Shown here piece by piece: positions 23,845-32,582 of a DNA stretch of 64,000 bases; the stretch's first letter is position 1, and each line of letters begins with the position of its first letter. The position numbers were made by a program, and so were the translations under genes. The stretch is from the NCBI RefSeq assembly GCF_018070575.1, contig NZ_JAGPXN010000017.1:79509-143508 (forward strand), given 5' to 3'. The notes beneath the pieces are model-generated. The model did no database searches, was not told the origin of the DNA, and saw only the letters and a list, made by a program, of their open reading frames with translations. This DNA comes from Micromonospora sp. C31. Its GTDB lineage: Bacteria; Actinomycetota; Actinomycetes; Mycobacteriales; Micromonosporaceae.

Positions 23845-24749
23845 CAGTGCGAAACCGATTCGTCGAGACCACCACCGAGTTGCTGGCGCGGGATCCGCGT
23901 ACGGCCCTGGTGCTGGCGGACATCTCCGCCGACGCGTTCACCCCGGCCTTCGACCGGCACCCGGACCGGGTGCTCAACGTCGGGATCCGGGAACAACTGC
24001 TGGTGGGCGTGGCCGGCGGACTCGCCCTGACCGGGCTCCGGCCGATCGCCCACAGCTACGCGCCGTTCCTGATCGAGCGGGCGTACGAGCAGATCAAGCT
24101 CGACCTGGACCACCAGGGCGTGCACGCGGTGCTGGTCAGCATCGGCGCGTCGTACGACCGGGCGGAGTCCGGGCGTACCCACCTGTCGCCGGCCGACGTC
24201 TCGCTCGTCGACACCCTGCACGGCTGGACCGTGCACGTTCCCGGCCACCCCGACGAGGTACCCGCGCTGCTGCGGGACGCGGTGGCCGCCGACGGCTCGG
24301 CGTACCTGCGGCTGTCCACCCTGCACAACGCCCGCCCGTACGGCGGCGACGGCGCGCTGCGGGTGCTCCGGGACGCGGGGCCGGGCGCGCCGCTGCTGGT
24401 CGCGGTGGGCCCGGTGCTGGACGCGGCGCTGGCGGCGGTCGGCGACCTGGGCGTGACGGTGGCCTACACCCACCGGCCGCGGCCGTTCGACACGGCGGGG
24501 CTGCGGGCGTTGGCCGGCGACGCGGTGATCCTGGTGGAGCCCTACCTGGCCGGGACATCGGCCCGGGTGGTGTCGGCGGCCCTGGCCGACCGGCCGCACC
24601 GGCTGCTGGCGCTCGGTGTGGGACGGGAGGAGTTGCGCCGCTACGGCTCGGCCGAGGACCACACCCGCTGGCACGGGGTGGACGCCGCCGGGCTGCGCCG
24701 CTCGGTCGCCGGGTTCCTGGCAGCGGCGCCGGTGCCGGCCGGCCGCTGA
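23841..24749 (+). CDS. Transketolase, C-terminal (pyrimidine-binding) subunit
   Basis: 302 residues. Pyr domain with VLNVGIREQLLVGVAGGLALTGLRPIAHSYAPFLIERAYEQIKLDL, including the catalytic-Glu region IREQ, followed by a C-terminal domain (VILVEPYLAGTSARVVSAAL). It overlaps the N-subunit gene by GTGA, so the two are translationally coupled. GTG at 23847 is better placed relative to AGGGGGA and may be the true start. Pathway unknown; it could serve pentose phosphate or specialised sugar metabolism. Confidence 0.88.
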   Translation: MTVRNRFVETTTELLARDPRTALVLADISADAFTPAFDRHPDRVLNVGIREQLLVGVAGGLALTGLRPIAHSYAPFLIERAYEQIKLDLDHQGVHAVLVSIGASYDRAESGRTHLSPADVSLVDTLHGWTVHVPGHPDEVPALLRDAVAADGSAYLRLSTLHNARPYGGDGALRVLRDAGPGAPLLVAVGPVLDAALAAVGDLGVTVAYTHRPRPFDTAGLRALAGDAVILVEPYLAGTSARVVSAALADRPHRLLALGVGREELRRYGSAEDHTRWHGVDAAGLRRSVAGFLAAAPVPAGR

Positions 24750-24842
24750 GGCACGATGGCCGCCGGGCCACGGCAGGCGGGGCGGGCCGGGGGCGAGGAG
24801 GCCGTTCCGGCGGGCGACGCGGGGGTGGTCAGCAGGGAGGAG

Positions 24843-25562
24843 TCAGCGGGTCGAGGCGCCGAGGGGGCGGCGGCGGGTGCGCTCGCGGCCGAGGATCCAG
24901 ATCGCCTCGACGCCGTCCTTCCAGGTGATCTTCTTGCCCTCTTCGCGGCCCCGCGCCCGGTAGCTGATCGGGACCTCGTAGGGGCGGATGCGCTGGCGCA
25001 GCAGCTTGCCGGTGACCTCGGCCTCCATGCCGAAGCCGCGCGAGCGGACGTCGAGCGAGCGGTAGAGCGCCACCGGCATCAGCTTGAAGCAGGTCTCCAG
25101 GTCGCCGATGTAGGAGTTGAACAGCACGTTCGCCGCCATCGTGACGCCCTTGTTGCCCATCACGTACCAGAAGCTGTAGGCGCTGTGGCTGCCGAAGGTG
25201 CGGTTGCCGTAGACCACGGTGGCCCGCCCGTCGAGCACCGGGTCGAGCAGCTTGGGGATGTCCTGCGGGTCGTACTCCAGGTCGGCGTCGAGAATGACGA
25301 TGTAGTCGCCCTCGGCGTTGTCGACCGCCGTCCTGATGGCGGCGCCCTTACCGGCGTTGCGCTGGTGGGTGATGACCCGCAGGCGCGCGTCGTCGGCCCG
25401 ACCGAGGATCTCACCGGTGCCGTCCCGGCTGCCGTCGTCGACCACGACCAGCTCGATCTCACACGGGTAGTCGACCGCCAATGCCTGCTTGAGGGCATCC
25501 GCGATGCGTTCTTCCTCGTTGTAGACCGGCATGAGGATCGAGAGCTTCACGGGAATCTCCAC
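24843..25562 (-). CDS. Family 2 glycosyltransferase, polyprenyl-phosphate sugar synthase type
   Basis: 239 residues. GT-A fold: LSILMPVYNEEERIADAL, ELVVVDDGSRDGT, NAGKGAAIRTAVDNAEGDYIVILDADLEYDP (DxD), GNRTFGSHSAYSFWY, and the C-terminal acceptor region EVPISYRARGREEGKKITWKDG. This matches DPM1-like enzymes that load mannose or glucose onto polyprenyl phosphate on the cytoplasmic face. The GT-C protein encoded divergently at 25654 could use the product. A GTG four codons further in is an alternative start. Confidence 0.88.
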   Translation of the reverse strand: MEIPVKLSILMPVYNEEERIADALKQALAVDYPCEIELVVVDDGSRDGTGEILGRADDARLRVITHQRNAGKGAAIRTAVDNAEGDYIVILDADLEYDPQDIPKLLDPVLDGRATVVYGNRTFGSHSAYSFWYVMGNKGVTMAANVLFNSYIGDLETCFKLMPVALYRSLDVRSRGFGMEAEVTGKLLRQRIRPYEVPISYRARGREEGKKITWKDGVEAIWILGRERTRRRPLGASTR

Positions 25563-25653
25563 GGTGGCGACGATATGTCGGCCCTAGCCTAGCCTGGCCA
25601 CCAGCGACACGGTGTTCAGCACTGCGGACAGTGGGCGCGGCGGACTCAGGTCG

Positions 25654-27960
25654 ATGGTGTTTACTGCCGCCATGTCGGCAGTCGGCTACCCGCTCGTCCT
25701 GGCGCCGGTCGCCGCGATCGGACTGCTCGCCGTGGCGCTCCGGCCGGTCGTGCCCGGCACCGTCGCCCGGCGGCGCCTCGCGCTGCTCCGGGCGGCTGTG
25801 GTCACCGGCGCCTTCGCGGTGCTCACCGTCGAGCTGATGGGCGCGCTACGGCTGCTCACCCTGCCCGCGTTCGCCGCCGCCTGGCTGTCGTTCCTCGCCG
25901 CCGCGGTCACCGCCGCCGGCTGGCGACGCCGCCGGGACGCCGCGCGTGGCACGGCCCGGGCCGCCACCCACCGCGCGGTCGAGGTCGTCGCCGCGCCCGA
26001 ACCGGCGCTGGTCGGCGCGGCGGCCGGGCCGGCCGCCGGCACCCCGCCCCCCGCGCTCCCGCCGCCGGCCGCCGCGCGCCCCGTCGCGGCCCGCCGCGCC
26101 GGCTGGTCGACCCGGCTGGCCCACGCCTGGCGTACGGCGGGTCGGGGCGAGCGGCTGCTCGCCGGCACGGTCGGCGGACTGCTGCTGGTCGAGTTGCTGA
26201 TCGCGCTGCTGGCCGAGCCGAACAACTTCGACTCGCAGACCTACCACCTGCCCAAGGTGGAGCACTGGGTGGCCCGGGGCGGCCTGGACTTCTGGCCCAC
26301 CGCCATCCACCGGCAGGTGACCATCCCGCCCGGTGCCGAGTACCTGCTGCTGCACCTGCGCCTGTTCACCGGCGGGGACGCGCTGCACAACCTGGTGCAG
26401 TGGGCGGCCGGCGTCGGCGTACTGCTGGCGGCCACCCGGATCACCGCACAGCTCGGCGGGGGACGCCGGGCCCAACTGCTCACCGCGTTCGTGCTCGCCA
26501 CCACCCCGATGGTGGCGCTCCAGGCGACCAGCACCCAGACGGACCTGGTCTGCGCCGCGTGGGTGGCCTGCGCGGCGACGGTGGCGCTGGACGGGCTGCG
26601 TCGGCCCGCCGGGGTCGGGGCGATGCTGGCGCTGGGCGCGGCCACCGGGCTGACCGCGCTGACCAAGACCAGCGGCCTGGTCGCGGTCGGGCCGCTGCTG
26701 CTGCTCTGGGGGCTGGCCCAGCTCCGACTGGCCCGCACCGGCCCCGCACCGGACCGCACGGGACCGGACCGCACCGGACCGGCCCGCACCGGACCGGACC
26801 GCGCGGGACCGGACCGCGCGGCGGCGCTCGGCGGGGGCACCGACGCCGTCGACCCGGCCCCGGCCGGTGACTCGCGGCCCCGGCGGCAGGTGCGCCGGAC
26901 CGTCGCCGGGTCGGCGCTGATCCTGCTCGTCGCGACGGTGGTGGTCGGGCCGTTCCTGGCCCGGGTGACCGCCGAGTTCGGGCACCCGCTCGGGCCACCC
27001 CGGCTGCGCGAGTCCATCCCGATGGAGCGGCACGACCCGCCGTCGCTGGTCGTCAACGCGCTGCGGATCGCGCACACCGCGTTCGACACGCCGCTCGCGC
27101 CGCTGCGCCGGGCGGGCGCCGAGGCGATCATCGGCGGCGCCCGGCTGATCGGGGTGGACCCGCAGGACCGGGCCACCACCTTCGGAAGGGAACGGTTCCC
27201 GGAGCCGTCCTGGTATCCGGACGAGGACCGGGTGGCCTTTCCGCTGGCCGGGGCGCTGGCGGCGATCGGGGCGGCGATAGCGCTGGCCCGCCCCGGCCGG
27301 ATCAGCCCGACGCAGGCGGGGCCGCTGCGCGCGTACGCGGTGGTCGTGGTGGCGGCCCTGCTGCTGCACACCGCCATGATCAAGTGGCAGCCGTGGGGCA
27401 ACCGCCTGCTGCTCTACGCGCTGACGCTGGCCGTACCGCTGGCGGGCCTCTGGCTGGACGCGCTGTTCCGGCGCCGGGCCGGCGGCACAGCGGGCCGGCG
27501 GTCGGTGGCGGCCGGGCTCGCGGTGAGCGTGCTGGCCACCTGCGCGCTGGCCGGGGTGCTGGCCGTGTCGTACGGCTTCCCGCGCCGGCTGGTCGGAGCG
27601 GGCTCGGTCTTCACGACCTCCGAGTGGGACACCCGGTTCCTGCGGCGGCCCCAGTGGGCGGAGGAGTTCCGCTGGGCCGCCGACGCGGTACGCGCGACGG
27701 ACGCCCGCCGGATCGGCCTGGTGCAGCAGAACGACAACTGGGAGTACCCCTGGTGGCTGCTGCTGCGCGACGCGGACGGGCGGCCGCCGGAGCTGGTGGC
27801 GCTCCAGTCGGTGCTGCCCGGCCGCCCGCCGGCCGACCCGGCCTCGGTCGACGCCGTCGTCTGCACCGGTAGCCGGCCGGCGTGCACGGCGCTGGTGCCG
27901 GCGGGCTGGCGGGTGCAGTTCCGGGGCTACGTCGGTTACGCCCTCCCACCGGAACGCTGA
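25654..27960 (+). CDS. GT-C-type membrane glycosyltransferase (ArnT/PMT-like)
   Basis: About 768 residues with about ten to twelve membrane helices. The first large extracytoplasmic loop has NNFDSQTYHLPKVEHWVARGGLDFWPTAIHRQVTIPPGAEY, the acidic-residue loop of GT-C enzymes that take sugars from polyprenyl phosphate. Residues about 360-390 are a tandem DRTGP/DRAGP repeat (26731-26820) inserted in a cytoplasmic loop. The C-terminal part is a soluble extracytoplasmic domain. Start choice is uncertain (25612, 25654 or 25672). It is divergent from the GT2 gene that probably makes its donor. Confidence 0.8.
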   Translation: MVFTAAMSAVGYPLVLAPVAAIGLLAVALRPVVPGTVARRRLALLRAAVVTGAFAVLTVELMGALRLLTLPAFAAAWLSFLAAAVTAAGWRRRRDAARGTARAATHRAVEVVAAPEPALVGAAAGPAAGTPPPALPPPAAARPVAARRAGWSTRLAHAWRTAGRGERLLAGTVGGLLLVELLIALLAEPNNFDSQTYHLPKVEHWVARGGLDFWPTAIHRQVTIPPGAEYLLLHLRLFTGGDALHNLVQWAAGVGVLLAATRITAQLGGGRRAQLLTAFVLATTPMVALQATSTQTDLVCAAWVACAATVALDGLRRPAGVGAMLALGAATGLTALTKTSGLVAVGPLLLLWGLAQLRLARTGPAPDRTGPDRTGPARTGPDRAGPDRAAALGGGTDAVDPAPAGDSRPRRQVRRTVAGSALILLVATVVVGPFLARVTAEFGHPLGPPRLRESIPMERHDPPSLVVNALRIAHTAFDTPLAPLRRAGAEAIIGGARLIGVDPQDRATTFGRERFPEPSWYPDEDRVAFPLAGALAAIGAAIALARPGRISPTQAGPLRAYAVVVVAALLLHTAMIKWQPWGNRLLLYALTLAVPLAGLWLDALFRRRAGGTAGRRSVAAGLAVSVLATCALAGVLAVSYGFPRRLVGAGSVFTTSEWDTRFLRRPQWAEEFRWAADAVRATDARRIGLVQQNDNWEYPWWLLLRDADGRPPELVALQSVLPGRPPADPASVDAVVCTGSRPACTALVPAGWRVQFRGYVGYALPPER

Positions 27961-28028
27961 CCCGCGGGACGCCGCACGGTTCGCCCGGACCGCCCGGTCC
28001 TGCACCCGGCGGGCAAGGACTCCGAGGC

Positions 28029-28052
28029 GGGCCCGCCGGCGACGGCGGGCCC
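28029..28052. terminator. Bidirectional GC-rich terminator
   Basis: GGGCCCGCCG at 28029-28038, tetraloop GCGA, CGGCGGGCCC at 28043-28052. Perfect 10-bp stem between convergent genes. Confidence 0.75.
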
Positions 28053-28060
28053 CACCCCAC

Positions 28061-28651
28061 CTACTTCTGCCTGGCCGGCACCACGATCAGGCGGGCGACC
28101 CCGCCGGCGCCTTCCTTGGCGCCGGCCACGCCGACCGTCGTACCGACCTTGACGTCGGCGGACCGGATCGTCGTACGACGCTCCACGACGCGCAGCTTGT
28201 CGCCGAAGGTCCAGGTCATGGTGAAACCGTCGGCGGACTTCACGGTCATCGAGTCGCCGTCGACCGCGGTCACCTCGCCCCGCTGCACGGCGACCGTCTT
28301 CGTCCCGCCGTCCTTCGTCCGCACCACGGCCTCGCCGTGCAGGGTGTTCCTCCGCAGCAGCACCCGGGCCTGCCGACGCTCGCGCCGCTCCTCCACCCGC
28401 TCCCGCCGCTGCTCCCCGGCCGCGCCCGGCGACGCCCCCGGTGAGGCGGGGGCGGCCATCGGTTCGACGTCCAGGTCGTTGGCGTCGAAGCCCATCGCGG
28501 CCAGCGCCTGGCCCTCGGCGCCCAGCGCCGCGACGACCTCGACGGCGGTCTCCCCAGCCGACTGCCCGGCCGGCCCGGCGGCGCCGCACCCGCCGACGCC
28601 GAGCGCGACCGCCGCGAGCAGCGCGGTGGTGGCGATTCCCCAACGTGCCAT
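28061..28651 (-). CDS. Putative lipoprotein with DUF5666-like domain
   Basis: 196 residues. Lipoprotein signal with lipobox VGGC (Cys about 22), a disordered linker with RRERVEERRERRQARVLLRRN, then a small beta-rich domain (GEAVVRTKDGGTKTVAVQRGEVTAVDGDSMTVKSADGFTMTW) like DUF5666 domains. AGGGAG precedes the ATG. It is directly downstream of the sensor kinase on the same strand with 56 bases between, so it may be co-transcribed with the two-component system. Confidence 0.8.
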   Translation of the reverse strand: MARWGIATTALLAAVALGVGGCGAAGPAGQSAGETAVEVVAALGAEGQALAAMGFDANDLDVEPMAAPASPGASPGAAGEQRRERVEERRERRQARVLLRRNTLHGEAVVRTKDGGTKTVAVQRGEVTAVDGDSMTVKSADGFTMTWTFGDKLRVVERRTTIRSADVKVGTTVGVAGAKEGAGGVARLIVVPARQK

Positions 28652-28706
28652 GAGTCTCCCTCTCGTCCGTGGAACCCCAGCCTCCCGCCGTACCGCGAGC
28701 GACAGG

Positions 28707-30125
28707 TCAGACCGATGTTCGGATCCGGTAAGGATCCGGGGGCAGCCGGACGGCGAACGCGGCGCCGCCCTCGGGGGCGTGCCCCGCCGCGATCTCCCCG
28801 CCGAGCCGGCGGACCAGGCCGGCGGCGAGCGCCAGCCCCACCCCGCTGCCGACCTTGCGCACCCCCCGGTAACGCTCGTGCAGGGCACCCCGCTCGAAGG
28901 CCACCGCCAGGTCGTCGTCGGTGAGGCCCGGTCCGCCGTCGCGGACCTCGACGACGCCGCCCGCCGCCGGGTCCGCCCCGACCGCCCGGACCGCGAGCAC
29001 GATCGGCGCCCCCGGCGGTACGACCCGCAGCGCGTTCTCCAGCAGCCCGTCCACCACCTGCCGGATCCGACCCGGATCGGTGTACGCCGGCACCGGCGCG
29101 TCCGGGACCTCCGCGCGGAACGGCACCCCGACCGCCGCGCACCGGTCGGCCCACGTCCGACCCGCGTCGGCGGCCAGCCGGGCGAGGTCCACCGGCACCG
29201 GTTCGAGCGGGAAGTCGGCGGCCTCCAACCGGGCCAACGCCAGCAGGTCACTGACCAGGCGGTCCAGGTGCTGCGCCTCCGCGAGCACGGTACGCCCGGC
29301 GCCGGCCGCGTCCGCCGGCCCGATCACCCCGTCGGCCAGTGCCTCGGCGTAGCCCCGGATCGCGGTCAACGGGGTGCGCAATTCGTGCGAGATGGAGAGC
29401 AGGAACTCCCGTTGCCGGCCCTCGCTCGTGGCCAGCGCGGCGGCCAGCCCGTTCAGCGCGTACGCCAGGTCGGCCACCTCGTCGGGCGGCTCCACCGGTA
29501 CGCGTACCGCCCGGTCCCCGGCGCGCAGCCGGGCGGCGGCGTCGGCGGCACGCCGGATCGGCCGGGCCAGCCTGCGGGCGAGCAGCAGCCCGGCGACCAC
29601 CCCGGCGGCGAGCCCGGCCAGCAGCGGCAGCCAGAGGCTGGGCACGACCTGCCGCCACGGCGCGGTGGGCCGGGACCGGGTCAGCACCACCCCGTCGCCG
29701 CCGGGCAGGGCACGTCCCTGGATGAGGGTGCGCCGCCCGTCGAGCGGGCGACGGGTCGACACGTTGCGCCCCTCGGCGACGCGCCGCACCACCCGCGACG
29801 GCAGGCCGGGGCGGTCGGCCACCCCGCCCCGGATCAGGTACGCGTCGACGCCCTGGGCGTTGAGCTGCCGGATGATCCGCTCCTCGTCGGCGGTCCGCCC
29901 GGTCGCCAACCTGGGGCGCAGCACCTCGGCCGAGAGCCGCGCCTGGGCGGCCAGCGCCTCCTGGTCGCGCCGCTCCACGCCGCGTGCCGCCAGCGGCACC
30001 GCGACGATCGCGGTGACCAGCACGGAGACCAGGGCGACCGCGCAGGTGACCAGCACCGCGCGGGAGGTCAGCGTCCGGCCGGGACGGTGCCGAGGCGGTG
30101 GCGACGCGGCGGTCGGCTCAGCCAT
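28707..30125 (-). CDS. Sensor histidine kinase
   Basis: 472 residues. Two membrane helices (about 22-45 and 163-183) flank an extracytoplasmic domain of about 115 residues. A HAMP domain follows (RRLARPIRRAADAAARLRAGD), then HisKA with SISHELRTPLTAIRGYAEAL and a HATPase domain (N box LLENALRVVPPG, DGGPGL, GSGVGLALAAGL). Classical type I kinase, partner of the response regulator whose stop codon overlaps its start by 8 bases. The ligand is unknown. Confidence 0.92.
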   Translation of the reverse strand: MAEPTAASPPPRHRPGRTLTSRAVLVTCAVALVSVLVTAIVAVPLAARGVERRDQEALAAQARLSAEVLRPRLATGRTADEERIIRQLNAQGVDAYLIRGGVADRPGLPSRVVRRVAEGRNVSTRRPLDGRRTLIQGRALPGGDGVVLTRSRPTAPWRQVVPSLWLPLLAGLAAGVVAGLLLARRLARPIRRAADAAARLRAGDRAVRVPVEPPDEVADLAYALNGLAAALATSEGRQREFLLSISHELRTPLTAIRGYAEALADGVIGPADAAGAGRTVLAEAQHLDRLVSDLLALARLEAADFPLEPVPVDLARLAADAGRTWADRCAAVGVPFRAEVPDAPVPAYTDPGRIRQVVDGLLENALRVVPPGAPIVLAVRAVGADPAAGGVVEVRDGGPGLTDDDLAVAFERGALHERYRGVRKVGSGVGLALAAGLVRRLGGEIAAGHAPEGGAAFAVRLPPDPYRIRTSV

Positions 30126-30810
30126 CGGCGGCGTACCCGACGCCCCGGTGGGTGCGGATCACGCCGGCCCCGCCCAGCTTCGACCGGACCTGTGCGACGT
30201 GCACGTCGACCGTCCGGGTGCCGGCGTGCGCCGCGTACCCCCACACCCCGGCGAGCAGTTCCTCCCTGGTGAAGACCCGGCCGGGTCGGGCCATCAGGTA
30301 CGCCAGCAGGTCGAACTCGGTGGAGGTGAGCTGGACCGGGGTGCCTGCGACGGTCACCGTCCGGCGGGTCGGGTCGAGGGCCACCGCGCCGACGACCCGG
30401 GGCTGGCCCGTCCCCTCCGGCGTCCCGGCGGTGCGCCGCAGCACCGCCCGCACCCGGGCGACCAGTTCGCGGGGGCTGAACGGCTTGGTGACGTAGTCGT
30501 CCGCCCCCAGCTCCAGCCCGACGACGCGGTCCACCTCGTCGTCGCGGGCGGTGAGGAAGATGACCGGAGTCCAGTCGCCGGCCTCGCGCAGCCGCCGGCA
30601 GACCTCGGTGCCGGTCAGGGCGGGCAGCGCGATGTCGAGGACGCAGGCCACCGGACGCAGGCGGCGCGCGGCTGCCAGCCCGGCCGCCCCGTCCCGTTCG
30701 AGGTGCACGCCGAAGCCGTCCCGGCTCAGGTAGAGCCGGACCAGGTCGGCGATGGCCGGCTCGTCCTCCACCACGAGGACGAGCCCGCGAGGCGGGGCGT
30801 CGACGGTCAC
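30118..30810 (-). CDS. OmpR/PhoB-family response regulator
   Basis: About 230 residues. Receiver domain with VVEDEPAIADL, phosphoacceptor Asp in CVLDIALPALTG (about 60), VTKPFSPRELVARV; then a winged-helix DNA-binding domain (VQLTSTEFDLLAYLMARPGRVFTREELLAGVWGY ... TRTVDVHVAQVRSKL, RTHRGVGYAADG). GTG at 30810 is the first sensible start; the longer frame enters the neighbouring gene. It is translationally coupled to the kinase. Confidence 0.93.
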   Translation of the reverse strand: MTVDAPPRGLVLVVEDEPAIADLVRLYLSRDGFGVHLERDGAAGLAAARRLRPVACVLDIALPALTGTEVCRRLREAGDWTPVIFLTARDDEVDRVVGLELGADDYVTKPFSPRELVARVRAVLRRTAGTPEGTGQPRVVGAVALDPTRRTVTVAGTPVQLTSTEFDLLAYLMARPGRVFTREELLAGVWGYAAHAGTRTVDVHVAQVRSKLGGAGVIRTHRGVGYAADG

Positions 30811-30877
30811 CGGCCCATGATTGCCGACGCCGCGGCGCCGGAGGGCCGGCGCATGTTCGGGTTCGGTAAAGAAGCGG

Positions 30878-31390
30878 TCAGCGCACCACGGCGGGGCGCA
30901 GGGCGCCGGACCGCGCGACCTGCGACGCCTCGCCGATGGTGGCGACGAGCCGCTCCCGGGGCAGCCGCAGCCGGGTCCGGAAGGCGTGGTCGAGCAGCGC
31001 GTCGAGCTGCCACACCTGCTGCGGGTGGCGGGTGCGGATGAGGAACCGCTCGCGGATGCCGTCGATCGCGGTGGCGGCCAGCTCGACCGAGTGCAGGCGC
31101 GGGTCGGGGCTCCAGGTGACGTTGCTGAGTTCCCGCAGTTCCGTGTTGAGGTGCAGACGCAGCCGGTGCAGCACGCGGGTCTGCCGGGTGACGACCAGCC
31201 GCCGGTGGGTGAGCAGGAACAGGTACTCGCCGGCCATCGGGCGGTCCGGCCGCGCGCACCGGGTGACGAGGATGGTGGCGTCGCCGGAACCGACGCAGCG
31301 CCGGAAGACCGGCATGTGCCGGGTGACGGTCTGCACCGCCAGCCCGGCCTCGGAGGCGGCCGGGAGGAACGTGCGGGAGAAGACGTCCAT
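30878..31390 (-). CDS. Hypothetical protein with possible PH-like (bPH) fold
   Basis: 170 residues, no signal or membrane helix. The pattern EYLFLLTHRRLVVTRQTRVLHRLRLHLNTELRELSNVTWSPD resembles bacterial PH-like domains found in actinobacterial cytosolic proteins, here with a helical C-terminus. ATG at 31390 starts MDVFSRTFLP. It is 68 bases upstream of the response regulator, same strand, so it may head that operon. Function unknown. Confidence 0.65.
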   Translation of the reverse strand: MDVFSRTFLPAASEAGLAVQTVTRHMPVFRRCVGSGDATILVTRCARPDRPMAGEYLFLLTHRRLVVTRQTRVLHRLRLHLNTELRELSNVTWSPDPRLHSVELAATAIDGIRERFLIRTRHPQQVWQLDALLDHAFRTRLRLPRERLVATIGEASQVARSGALRPAVVR

Positions 31391-31527
31391 GCCCTGCCCA
31401 ACGAGGCGCGGCCTGGGGTGACGCGGCTCACGTGGCAGTTCTGGAAGTTCCACGCGCCCGCGTCGCACCGCCTGTCCGGTCTTTTCGCAGGCCCCCGGGG
31501 CGGTCGACCGGCATGGCCGCGGCGGGC

Positions 31528-32529
31528 TCAGACCGGGTCCGGCACGAACAGTTCCTGCAACCAGCCGGGCACCGCGGACGCGTACCGTGCGCGGGTCGGG
31601 TCGGAGGTCCGTAGGGCGCGGCGCCAGGAGAGCGCCCGGCTGACCCGGGTCACGCGGACGGCCAGGCGGGCCGCCTCGCGCAGCGTCGCCCGGTCGTGCC
31701 CGGCCGACCACGGCTCCAGGTAGGCGTCGCGCAGCCGCACCAGCGCCGGGTCGCCGTCGGGCAGCCCGAACGCGTGCGCGACCGAGTTCAGCGTCACCAG
31801 CAGCGTGCCGAACGGGTGGGCCACCGAGGCGTCCCCCCAGTCGAAGAAGCGGTACCCGTCGCCGGCGACGAAGACGTTGCCGTCGTGCAGGTCGTCGTGC
31901 TGGACGGTCGGCGCGACGCCCGATCCGGCCAGCCGCCGGCAGTCCTCGGCGAAGGCGGAGCGGTGGGCGCACAGCCGCCCGTACGCCTCGGCGGTGAGCC
32001 CGTCCTCCGCCCCGAGCAGCAGCGACTCCTCGTCGCCCAGCAGCGCCCCGAACAGTTCCGGCAGCGCCTCCGGCCGGTGGTCGGGAACGCCGAGGGCGAG
32101 CAGCTCGCCGGCATCGGGCGCGACCGCGCGCTGGAGGTCGGCGTACTCGGGCAGGACCCGCTCCCAGTGGGTCAGCAGGGTGCGGTCGCCGCCCAGCGCG
32201 TCGCGCAGCGTCCGGCCGCCGTCGGGCAGCAGGGACCAGCCCCGGTCGGCGTCCACGGCGACCGGGTCGAGCACCCGGCCGGGGGCGAGCCGGGTCAACG
32301 CGGCCAGCAGCGCGACCTCGTAACGGGTGCCGGGGTTGTTCGCCTTGAACCACACGTCCCCGGCGTCGGTGGGCACCCGCCAGACCAGCGACCAGGGCCG
32401 GACCCGGGGCTCGACCGGCCCGACCACCCGGCGGCCGTGCCGGCCGAGACGCTCGCCGATCCAGTCGAGGGCGGTGTCCCGCCAGTGCGGGTCGGCCCAG
32501 TCGACGTGCGGCCTGGCGGCGTTGGTCAT
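31528..32529 (-). CDS. Aminoglycoside-phosphotransferase-fold (APH) kinase
   Basis: About 333 residues. Catalytic loop VQHDDLHDGNVFV and Mg-binding FFDWGDASVAHPFGTLL give a complete kinase active site; the N-lobe has VWFKANNPGTRYEVALLAAL with the ATP-binding lysine. Such proteins phosphorylate small molecules (antibiotics, choline, homoserine); the substrate cannot be told. ATG at 32529 (MTNAARPHVDWADPHW) is chosen because the frame extending to 33567 overlaps the whole thiolase gene and is a shadow. Confidence 0.85.
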   Translation of the reverse strand: MTNAARPHVDWADPHWRDTALDWIGERLGRHGRRVVGPVEPRVRPWSLVWRVPTDAGDVWFKANNPGTRYEVALLAALTRLAPGRVLDPVAVDADRGWSLLPDGGRTLRDALGGDRTLLTHWERVLPEYADLQRAVAPDAGELLALGVPDHRPEALPELFGALLGDEESLLLGAEDGLTAEAYGRLCAHRSAFAEDCRRLAGSGVAPTVQHDDLHDGNVFVAGDGYRFFDWGDASVAHPFGTLLVTLNSVAHAFGLPDGDPALVRLRDAYLEPWSAGHDRATLREAARLAVRVTRVSRALSWRRALRTSDPTRARYASAVPGWLQELFVPDPV

Positions 32530-32582
32530 GCCCGGCAACCTAGCCGCCGCCCTCGCCGTCGGGCCAGGGGTTTTCCCGCCCG

